This document shows positions 1 to 5,112 of a stretch of 5,112 nt of DNA, one piece after another. The notes below the pieces were generated by a model. It saw only the letters and a program-made list of their open reading frames with translations. It made no database searches and was not told the DNA's origin. This DNA is from Acetobacteraceae bacterium (GTDB lineage: Bacteria; Pseudomonadota; Alphaproteobacteria; Acetobacterales; Acetobacteraceae). The translations under genes and the position numbers were made by a program. Every line of letters starts with the position of its first letter. Position 1 is the first letter of the stretch. The DNA lies in contig DAHWBL010000308.1 of the NCBI GenBank assembly GCA_027323595.1, forward strand, positions 1 to 5,112. Reading direction: 5' to 3'.

Positions 1-2628
1 CTCACCGCGCTGGCCGGGCGCAACACGATGGTCCGCTCGCTGATCGGGCAGGGCTATCATGGCACCATCATGCCTGCGGTGATCCGTCGCAACATTTTGG
101 AAAATCCAGGCTGGTACACGGCCTACACGCCATATCAGCCCGAGATCGCGCAGGGACGGCTGGAAATGCTGTTCGCGTTCCAGACCATGATCGCCGATCT
201 CACCGGCCTGCCGGTGGCGGGCGCGTCGCTGCTCGATGAAGCGACCGCCGCTGCCGAGGCGATGGCGATGGCGCTGGGCCGGCCGCGCGCGCCGCGTCTG
301 GTCGCGGTTGCGGCCGATCTGCATCCGCAGACGGTCGCGGTGCTGCGCACCCGCGCGATGCCGCTTGGCGTGACGGTCACGGTGATCGAGCCTGGCTGCC
401 GCACACCGCCCGCGGCGGCGGCGGTGATCACGCAATATCCAGGCTCCAGCGGCGAAGTTCGTGATCTGACCGACGCCATCGCCGCCGCCCACGCGGCCGG
501 CGCGCTGGCGATCGTGTGTGCCGATCCGCTGTCTCTCGCGCTGCTCAAGCCACCTGGCGAGATGGGCGCGGACATCGTCGTCGGGTCCGCCCAGCGCTTT
601 GGCGTGCCGATGGGGTTTGGCGGGCCGCATGCGGGGTATCTGGCCACCACCGAGGCGCTGCGGCGCGCGATGCCCGGGCGGCTGGTGGGGCTGTCGGTGG
701 ATGCGGACGGCGCGCCCGCGCTCCGCCTCGCGCTACAGACCCGTGAGCAACATATCAGGCGTGAAAAGGCGACTTCCAATATCTGCACCGCGCAGGTGCT
801 GCTCGCCGTGATCGCCGCCGCCTATGCGGTGTGGCACGGCGCGGACGGCATCGCGCGCATCGCCGGGCGCGTGCACCTGCTCGCGCGGATGCTGGCCGAG
901 GCGGCGCGACGCGGCGGCTTCAAGGTCCGGCACGCGCGGTTTTTCGATACGGTGGCGATCGAATGTGACGCCGATGCGATGCTCGCGCGCGCGGCTGACG
1001 CCGGCTTCAATCTGCGCCGGCTCGATGATCATGCCGTCGGCGTGTCGCTCGACGAGACGGTGGGTGCGGCCGACATCGCGGCCCTGTGCGCGCTGTTCGG
1101 TGCCGCCGCGCCGGACGAGCCGGCCGGGGTGATCGACGCGGATTTGCAGCGCCGCGGCAGGTTCCTCACCGCGCCGGTGTTTGTCGGCAGGCACAGCGAA
1201 CACGCCATGCTGCGCTGGCTGAAATCGCTGGAGGCGAAGGATCTGTCGCTCACCAGCGGCATGATCCCGCTTGGCTCCTGCACCATGAAGCTGAACGCGG
1301 CGGTGGAGATGCTGCCGATTTCGCTGCCGGGATTTGCCGATATCCATCCCTTCGCCCCGCGCGAGCAGACCGAGGGCTATCTTGAACTGATCGGGCGGCT
1401 TTCGGAATATCTTGCTGCCATCACCGGGCTTTCGCACGTGTCGGTGCAGCCCAATGCCGGCAGCCAGGGCGAATATGCCGGGCTGCTGGCGATCCGCGCC
1501 TATCATGCCGCACGCGGGCAGGCGGTGCGTGATATCTGCCTGATCCCGGCGTCCGCGCACGGCACCAACCCGGCAAGTGCGGTGATGGCCGGGCTGCGCG
1601 TGGTGGTGGTGGCGTGCGACCGCGGCGGAAATGTCGATCTTGATGACCTGCGCGGCAAACTTTCCGCGGAGCCCGGGCGGGTCGCGGCGCTGATGATCAC
1701 CTATCCGAGCACGCATGGCGTGTTCGAGGCATCGATCCGCGAGATCTGCGCGCTGGTGCACGACGCCGGCGGCCAGGTCTATATGGACGGTGCGAACATG
1801 AACGCGCAGGTCGGCATCACCTCGCCGGCGGCGATCGGTGCGGATGTGTGCCATCTCAATCTGCACAAGACCTTCTGCATTCCCCATGGCGGCGGCGGAC
1901 CCGGTGTGGGCCCGATCGCGGTGGCCGCGCACCTTGCGCCACATCTGCCCAATCACCCGATGCGCGAAGATGCCGGGCCTGCGGGCGGTGTGGGCCCGGT
2001 GGCGGCAGCACCGTTCGGCAGCGCGCTGATCCTGCCGATCAGCTACGCCTATATTCGCCTGATGGGAGCGCAAGGATTGCGACGCGCGACACAAATGGCG
2101 ATCCTGGCGGCGAATTATATCGCCGCGCGCCTGCGCCCGCATTATCCGGTTCTGTTCAGTGGCCCGGACGGGCTGGTGGCGCATGAATGCATCATCGATT
2201 GCCGCGCCTTCGTCGCCGAGGCCGGGGTCAGCGTGGAGGACATCGCCAAGCGGTTACAGGATTACGGGTTCCACGCGCCAACCATGTCCTGGCCGGTCGC
2301 CGGCACCTTGATGATCGAGCCGACCGAGAGCGAACCGCTCGAAGAACTCGACCGGTTTTGCAACGCGATGATCGCGGTGCGCGCCGAGATCGCGGCGATC
2401 GCCGAGGCGCGCATGGACCGGCTCGACAACCCGCTGAAGAACGCGCCGCACACGCTGTCGATGCTGCTCGCCGAACCCTGGACGCACCCATATTCGCGCG
2501 CGCAGGCGGCGGTGAGCGATGCGGGCAAATACTGGCCGCCAGTGCGCCGGGTGGATAACGTGCACGGCGACCGCAATCTGATTTGCAGTTGCCCGCCGGT
2601 GGATTCCTACGCGCTCGCGGCGGATTGA
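1..2628 (+). CDS. gcvP: Glycine dehydrogenase (decarboxylating), P-protein of the glycine cleavage system; 5'-truncated by window edge
   Basis: This PLP enzyme decarboxylates glycine and passes the aminomethyl group to the lipoyl arm of GcvH; with GcvT and Lpd it yields CO2, ammonia, NADH and methylene-THF in the cytosol. The frame is open from the first base (LTALAGRNTM...), and family proteins have about 70-80 further residues before this point, so the start lies outside and the ATG at 28 is internal. Numbering from the first codon, the N-terminal half carries the typical ENPGWYTAYTPYQPEI block (about 35-50). The C-terminal catalytic half has GSCTMKLN (425-432), SAHGTNPASA (518-527) and HKTFCIPHGGGGPG (622-635), whose lysine (codon 1867-1869) is the expected PLP Schiff-base residue. 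The C-terminus ends with the usual YWPPVRRVDNVHGDRNLICSC-type block. About 875 residues are visible, fitting the one-chain form (about 950 aa) rather than the split gcvPA/gcvPB form. No frameshift or missing key residue is seen. It converges on the transporter gene. Confidence 0.98.
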   Translation, partial: LTALAGRNTMVRSLIGQGYHGTIMPAVIRRNILENPGWYTAYTPYQPEIAQGRLEMLFAFQTMIADLTGLPVAGASLLDEATAAAEAMAMALGRPRAPRLVAVAADLHPQTVAVLRTRAMPLGVTVTVIEPGCRTPPAAAAVITQYPGSSGEVRDLTDAIAAAHAAGALAIVCADPLSLALLKPPGEMGADIVVGSAQRFGVPMGFGGPHAGYLATTEALRRAMPGRLVGLSVDADGAPALRLALQTREQHIRREKATSNICTAQVLLAVIAAAYAVWHGADGIARIAGRVHLLARMLAEAARRGGFKVRHARFFDTVAIECDADAMLARAADAGFNLRRLDDHAVGVSLDETVGAADIAALCALFGAAAPDEPAGVIDADLQRRGRFLTAPVFVGRHSEHAMLRWLKSLEAKDLSLTSGMIPLGSCTMKLNAAVEMLPISLPGFADIHPFAPREQTEGYLELIGRLSEYLAAITGLSHVSVQPNAGSQGEYAGLLAIRAYHAARGQAVRDICLIPASAHGTNPASAVMAGLRVVVVACDRGGNVDLDDLRGKLSAEPGRVAALMITYPSTHGVFEASIREICALVHDAGGQVYMDGANMNAQVGITSPAAIGADVCHLNLHKTFCIPHGGGGPGVGPIAVAAHLAPHLPNHPMREDAGPAGGVGPVAAAPFGSALILPISYAYIRLMGAQGLRRATQMAILAANYIAARLRPHYPVLFSGPDGLVAHECIIDCRAFVAEAGVSVEDIAKRLQDYGFHAPTMSWPVAGTLMIEPTESEPLEELDRFCNAMIAVRAEIAAIAEARMDRLDNPLKNAPHTLSMLLAEPWTHPYSRAQAAVSDAGKYWPPVRRVDNVHGDRNLICSCPPVDSYALAAD

Positions 2629-2629
2629 A

Positions 2630-2648
2630 CCGCCTGGCGCTCAGGCGG
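2630..2648. terminator. Candidate bidirectional terminator hairpin between convergent genes
   Basis: CCGCCTG (2630-2636) and CAGGCGG (2642-2648) are perfect reverse complements separated by the 5-base loop GCGCT. The stem is 7 bp and mostly G/C. It starts just after the gcvP stop and runs through the stop codon and last codons of the minus-strand transporter gene, so it could end transcripts from both sides. There is no T-tract on either strand, so it is not a classical intrinsic terminator; pausing, Rho assistance or 3'-end protection are alternatives. The pairing is seen directly; the function is inferred from position. Confidence 0.5.
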
Positions 2649-3882
2649 CGGCCAGCCTGGTGGCGTGATAGGGGCGGTCATCCATCTGCCATTGCAGGGT
2701 GGCCGCCATCAGCCCGATGGCGATCAGCGTGAGCCAGGCGAGCGTGTAGGCGCCGGTCATGTCGAGCACGATGCCGCCCATCCAGGAACCGGCGAAGGCG
2801 CCGAACTGGTGGCTGAAGAACACCACGCCGAACAGCGTGTTGAAATGTCGCAGCCCGAACATGCGCGCGATCAGGCTGCTGACAAAGGCGTTCACGCCGA
2901 GCCAGGTGAAGCCCATCGCCGCGGCGAAGATGAGCGTGGTGGTGGGTGTCACCGGCACGGCGAGATAGATCGCGATGCAGGTGGTGCGAAAAAGATAGGT
3001 GGCGGCGAGCATGTGCCGGTCGAGGAAATATCGGCCCAGATAGCCCGATGCGTAGGAACCGATGGCGTTGCACACGCCGATCAGCGCGAGCGATTCGGCG
3101 CCGACGTCGGCGGACATGCCGCACAGCCCGATATAGCGGGGCAGGTGGGTGGTGATGAACATCAACTGAAAGCCGCAGGCGAAAAACGCGATGGTCATCG
3201 CGACAAATCCGCGATGGCCCGCGGCCGCGCGCAATGTTGCCGACAGGCTCTCGATCTCATGCGCCGGTGGCACCGCGCCGCGCGTGGCAACCGCCCTGCC
3301 GCCGCGCAGCATGATGGTGAACACCACCATCACCAGCGCGATCGCGGCATAGGCCAGCAACGCATATTGATAACCCATCGTATCGATCAGGTTTTGCCCG
3401 AGCGGGGCGAACACCAGGATGCCAAGCGTGCCCGCGGCCGAGACGATGCCCACCACCTGCGTCCGGCGTTCCGGCGGCGCGGCGCGCGCCACCGCACCCA
3501 GCAGAACGCCAAAGCCGGTGCCCGCGACGCCAAGCCCGGTGAGCAGCCCGGTGCCGACATCAAGCGCCACGAAGCCGGACTGCGCGGTGCCCATCAGCAC
3601 CAGGCCGAGCACATACAGCAAGGTGCAGCCCAGGATCACCACGCGCGGGCCGAAACGATCCGCCATCGCGCCGATCACCGGCTGGATGCTGCCCCAGATC
3701 AGGTTCTGCAAGGCCATCGCGAAGCCGAAGCTCGCCGCCGAAACACCGATGCTCTCGGTCATCGGCGTCTGGAACAGGCCGAAACATTGCCGCAGGCCCA
3801 TCGAGATGATGATGATCGCCGACGCCAGCATGACCGTGCGCCAGTCGAACGGGGTCGCGGATTGCGTGAGGTTTCTGGCCAT
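2641..3882 (-). CDS. Major facilitator superfamily (MFS) transporter, 12 TM, substrate unknown
   Basis: The 413-aa product is a polytopic inner-membrane protein with about 12 hydrophobic segments (roughly 14-37, 48-72, 80-99, 104-130, 140-161, 170-192, 225-245, 263-284, 290-310, 314-338, 346-373, 379-398), with a longer polar, presumably cytoplasmic loop at 193-224 between the two six-helix halves. The MFS motif A lies between TM2 and TM3 (GAMADRFGPRVV, 71-82). The GLRQCFGLF segment in TM1 and the SAAGTLG...APLGQ pattern in TM5 resemble the monocarboxylate / oxalate-formate antiporter-like and YcxA-like branches, so an organic-acid or similar small anion is a reasonable guess, but no substrate can be read from sequence. 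The ATG at 3882 is chosen because GAGGGAG lies 5 bases upstream and the protein then begins MARNLTQ, directly before TM1; the open frame extends 50 codons further upstream, into chaC, but that part is low-complexity and not MFS-like. It is divergent from chaC and convergent with gcvP. Confidence 0.93.
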   Translation of the reverse strand: MARNLTQSATPFDWRTVMLASAIIIISMGLRQCFGLFQTPMTESIGVSAASFGFAMALQNLIWGSIQPVIGAMADRFGPRVVILGCTLLYVLGLVLMGTAQSGFVALDVGTGLLTGLGVAGTGFGVLLGAVARAAPPERRTQVVGIVSAAGTLGILVFAPLGQNLIDTMGYQYALLAYAAIALVMVVFTIMLRGGRAVATRGAVPPAHEIESLSATLRAAAGHRGFVAMTIAFFACGFQLMFITTHLPRYIGLCGMSADVGAESLALIGVCNAIGSYASGYLGRYFLDRHMLAATYLFRTTCIAIYLAVPVTPTTTLIFAAAMGFTWLGVNAFVSSLIARMFGLRHFNTLFGVVFFSHQFGAFAGSWMGGIVLDMTGAYTLAWLTLIAIGLMAATLQWQMDDRPYHATRLAAA

Positions 3883-3988
3883 GCTCACTCCCTCGATTTG
3901 GGAGTTTTCCCGACCTCGCGAATGCGTGGCAAGATGCCCCGGCGGGGTTGTGCTATGCGCGGGCGGGGGTGCGGTTTGGGTGACGCGA
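3883..3988. promoter_or_regulatory. Divergent intergenic region, MFS transporter / chaC
   Basis: This 106-base gap separates the start codons of two divergent genes, so it should hold the promoters of both unless chaC is read from elsewhere. For the transporter, a possible minus-strand -35 TTGCCA (3932-3927) sits 17 bases from a poor -10 GAAAAC (3909-3904). For chaC, a possible extended -10 TGCTATGCG (3951-3959) has no recognisable -35. Two short inverted repeats are present: GGGA-GTTT-TCCC (3901-3912, counting from the second G of the run) and CCCCG-G-CGGGG (3937-3947). None of these is strong; alphaproteobacterial promoters often diverge from the consensus. Confidence 0.35.
3888..3894 (-). 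promoter_or_regulatory. Shine-Dalgarno site that fixes the MFS transporter start
   Basis: On the minus strand GAGGGAG is followed by 5 bases (TGAGC) and then the ATG at 3882. This is good spacing and a good match to the 16S rRNA anti-SD. It supports the 413-aa product over the longer open frame that begins at 4032 inside chaC. Confidence 0.75.
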
Positions 3989-4681
3989 ATGGATGAGGAT
4001 GGTGGCAGCGACGAGCCGGTGCTGCGGATCACGCGGGAAAATTTGCTGGACGGCTCGCTGATCGCCTATGCGCGCTCGGTCGCGCCGCCGGACATGCGCA
4101 TCCGAACCGACGCCGAACTCGACGCGAGTCTGGCCGCGACCCTGGCCACGCACGGTCCGGGCGAGGATGTCGAATTGTTCGCCTATGGCTCGCTGATCTG
4201 GAACCCGGTGGTGCATTGTGCGGCGCAAACGCGGGCTGTCGTGCATGGCTGGCACCGCAAATTCTGCCTGCATCTGACCAGCGGGCGGGGCTCACCCGAG
4301 CAGCCCGGCCTGATGCTGGCGCTGGACCGCGGCGGCGCCTGCGTGGGAGGTTCCCTGCGTATTCCGGCGGCGATCGTGCGCGAGGAACTGGCGCTGGTCT
4401 GGCGGCGGGAGATGTTCACCGGCTCGTACGAGGCGCGCTGGCTGCACGGACGGGTTGGCGACGCGCCGGCCCGGCTGCTGACCTTCGTCGCGAACCGCGC
4501 GCATCCGCGCTATATCGGAAATCTGGACGAGGCCAGGATCGTGCGGCGGATCGCCAGCGCGCGTGGCCACCTGGGCAGCAACCGCGAATATCTGGAGCAG
4601 ACGGTTGCCGCATTGCGTGCGCGCGGCTTGCGTGACGCCAACATGCAGCGTCTGCTGCGGCTGGTCGCCGCGACCGATTGA
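3989..4681 (+). CDS. chaC: ChaC-family glutathione-specific gamma-glutamylcyclotransferase
   Basis: ChaC enzymes cleave glutathione to 5-oxoproline and Cys-Gly in the cytosol, lowering the glutathione pool. The 230-aa product closely follows the E. coli ChaC layout (about 231 aa). It has the nucleotide/glutamyl-loop motif YGSLIWNP (66-73), GWHRKFCL (87-94), the GRGSPEQPGLMLAL stretch (99-112) and RREMFTGSY (139-147), in which Glu141 corresponds to the conserved catalytic glutamate of the family. The C-terminal part has HPRYIG (172-177) and the GSNREYLEQTV helix (196-206), also typical. The N-terminal 60 residues (LTRENL-type helix, then a DAELDASLAATLA helix) match the usual ChaC leader. The start is ATG 3989, with only a weak upstream SD; the in-frame GTG at 3980, preceded by a G-rich run at 3962-3969, would add three residues (VTR) and cannot be excluded. 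It is divergent from the transporter and 60 bases before the P450. The historical link to the Ca/H antiporter ChaA is not supported here, as no chaA is adjacent. Confidence 0.93.
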   Translation: MDEDGGSDEPVLRITRENLLDGSLIAYARSVAPPDMRIRTDAELDASLAATLATHGPGEDVELFAYGSLIWNPVVHCAAQTRAVVHGWHRKFCLHLTSGRGSPEQPGLMLALDRGGACVGGSLRIPAAIVREELALVWRREMFTGSYEARWLHGRVGDAPARLLTFVANRAHPRYIGNLDEARIVRRIASARGHLGSNREYLEQTVAALRARGLRDANMQRLLRLVAATD

Positions 4682-4689
4682 CATGCCTC

Positions 4690-4703
4690 GTTGCATTTGC
4701 AAC
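4690..4703. promoter_or_regulatory. Perfect inverted repeat, operator-like, upstream of the P450
   Basis: GTTGCA (4690-4695) and TGCAAC (4698-4703) are exact reverse complements with a 2-base spacer TT, giving a 14-base dyad centred 45 bases before the P450 start codon. Its symmetry and size fit the half-site geometry of small dimeric repressors such as MarR- or TetR-family regulators. The dyad lies in the only AT-rich patch of an otherwise GC-rich gap and also contains two overlapping -35-like hexamers (TTGCAT 4691-4696, TTGCAA near 4697-4702). Too short a stem for an intrinsic terminator of chaC, and no T-tract follows. The dyad is seen; the operator role is inferred, and the regulator is not in the window. 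Confidence 0.5.
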
Positions 4704-4728
4704 CTTGAAGTCGGCCCGAGCAATCGGC

Positions 4729-4736
4729 AGGGGAGG
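4729..4736 (+). promoter_or_regulatory. Strong Shine-Dalgarno site of the P450 gene
   Basis: AGGGGAGG is followed by five A residues and the ATG at 4742. The purine-rich site with A-only spacer is the best ribosome binding site in the window and fixes the P450 start at 4742 over the second in-frame ATG at 4754. Confidence 0.8.
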
Positions 4737-4741
4737 AAAAA

Positions 4742-5112
4742 ATGACAGAAGCCATGACCGCCGGCGCGGCGGTGTCGGACCTTGATCCGTTTTCGATGGC
4801 GTTTTTCGACGACCCGTATCCCGCGCAGGAAAAACTGCGCGACGCCGGGCCGGTGGTCTATTTTCCGCAGTATCAGGTCTATGGCGTCGCCCGCTTCGCC
4901 GAGGTGAAGGCGGTGCTTGAGAACTACGCGGATTTCTGTTCCGGCCGTGGCGCCGGCCTGCAGGATTTCGCCAAGGAGAAGCCGTGGCGCCAGCCATCGC
5001 TGCTGCTGGAGAAGGACCCGCCGGAACATACCGGGCCACGTCGCGTGCTCTCACGCATTCTCGCGGCTCCGGCCCTGGAGGTTTTGCGAGCGACCTTCAC
5101 CGCCAAGGCGGC
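4742..5112 (+). CDS. Cytochrome P450, CYP199A-like, N-terminal part (3'-truncated by window edge)
   Basis: P450s are haem monooxygenases; this one looks soluble, with no membrane anchor, as in bacterial class I systems fed by a ferredoxin and its reductase. The visible 123 residues begin MTEAMTAG and show DLDPFS...FFDDPYP (13-27), LRDAGPVVY (32-40), YGVARFAEVKAVL (47-59), FCSGRGAGLQDF (65-76), KEKPWRQPSLLLE (78-90) and the C-helix segment KDPPEHTGPRRVLSRIL (91-107), whose DPPEHT..R pattern is characteristic of bacterial P450s and includes the haem-propionate contacts. The order and wording closely resemble CYP199A2/A4 of Rhodopseudomonas palustris, which oxidise para-substituted benzoates such as 4-methoxybenzoate. 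Arg83 and Ser86 of PWRQPS line up, from memory, with the CYP199A4 residues (Arg92, Ser95) that bind the substrate carboxylate. The I-helix, ExxR and haem-cysteine loop lie beyond the window. The start is set by a strong SD and preceded by an operator-like dyad. P450 identity is near certain; the CYP199 assignment is likely, and the substrate is inferred. Confidence 0.93.
   Translation, partial: MTEAMTAGAAVSDLDPFSMAFFDDPYPAQEKLRDAGPVVYFPQYQVYGVARFAEVKAVLENYADFCSGRGAGLQDFAKEKPWRQPSLLLEKDPPEHTGPRRVLSRILAAPALEVLRATFTAKA

Noticed and set aside
1597..1616. A short GTG repeat inside gcvP.
   Set aside because: It encodes the run of valines (VVVVA) that is conserved in GcvP proteins generally, so it is explained by the protein.
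733..2184. A 483-codon open frame on the minus strand, antisense to gcvP.
   Set aside because: The plus strand here is an unbroken, highly conserved GcvP. The antisense product is rich in Arg, His, Ala and Gln with no recognisable domain, as expected for a shadow frame in GC-rich DNA.
3927..3952. A sigma-54-like element (TGGCA followed by a GC-rich stretch and TTGTGC).
   Set aside because: The spacing between the TGGCA and TTG-like elements is too long for the -24/-12 geometry, and the GC box expected at -12 is absent at the right distance.
3419..3988. The upstream part of the open frame containing chaC, which would give a 420-aa fusion protein.
   Set aside because: The extra 190 codons lie antisense to the transporter and show no homology-like features; ChaC-like sequence begins only after the ATG at 3989, and 230 aa matches the family length.
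2665..3996. A 443-codon open frame on the plus strand, antisense to the transporter.
   Set aside because: Its translation is highly polar, dominated by His, Arg, Gln, Glu and Gly, without domain-like order. The opposite strand encodes a clear 12-TM MFS protein with motif A and an SD-supported start.
3883..4032. The 50-codon upstream extension of the transporter frame, overlapping the chaC start.
   Set aside because: The extension is Ser/Pro/Thr-rich and unlike MFS N-termini, and a good SD is placed exactly for the ATG at 3882.
4711..4727. Small hairpins just before the P450 Shine-Dalgarno: TCGG-C-CCGA and CCGA-GCAA-TCGG.
   Set aside because: Stems of 4 bp or less in GC-rich DNA are expected by chance. 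The 1-base loop of the first cannot form, and neither pairs with the SD.

Overview
The window is GC-rich, gene-dense bacterial chromosome. High GC, near-universal G/C third positions, and the combination of a one-chain glycine dehydrogenase, an E. coli-type ChaC and a CYP199-like P450 suggest an alphaproteobacterium, possibly a Rhodospirillales/Acetobacteraceae-type environmental organism. That placement is inference from composition and protein style; no rRNA or other taxonomic marker is present.

Layout: (1) 1-2628, plus strand: the 3' nine-tenths of gcvP, the P-protein of the glycine cleavage system, entering from the left edge. (2) 2629-2640: a 12-base gap between two convergent genes, containing part of a perfect 7-bp hairpin that is a candidate shared terminator. 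(3) 2641-3882, minus strand: a 12-TM major facilitator transporter of unknown substrate. (4) 3883-3988: a 106-base divergent intergenic region that must hold the start signals of the transporter and of chaC. (5) 3989-4681, plus strand: chaC, glutathione-specific gamma-glutamylcyclotransferase. (6) 4682-4741: a 60-base gap with a perfect 6-2-6 inverted repeat (operator-like) and a strong Shine-Dalgarno. (7) 4742 to the right edge, plus strand: the first 123 codons of a cytochrome P450 resembling the CYP199A group that acts on para-substituted benzoates.

The genes do not form an obvious single pathway. GcvP would work with GcvT, GcvH and Lpd (presumably encoded elsewhere or upstream) to oxidise glycine. 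ChaC degrades glutathione to 5-oxoproline and Cys-Gly, a possible but indirect glycine source. The P450 start probably marks an aromatic-acid catabolic or demethylation locus continuing to the right, and the palindrome before it is the most interesting regulatory signal. I see no mobile element, CRISPR array, RNA gene or clearly novel multi-gene system. The long open frames antisense to gcvP and to the transporter are GC-driven shadows.
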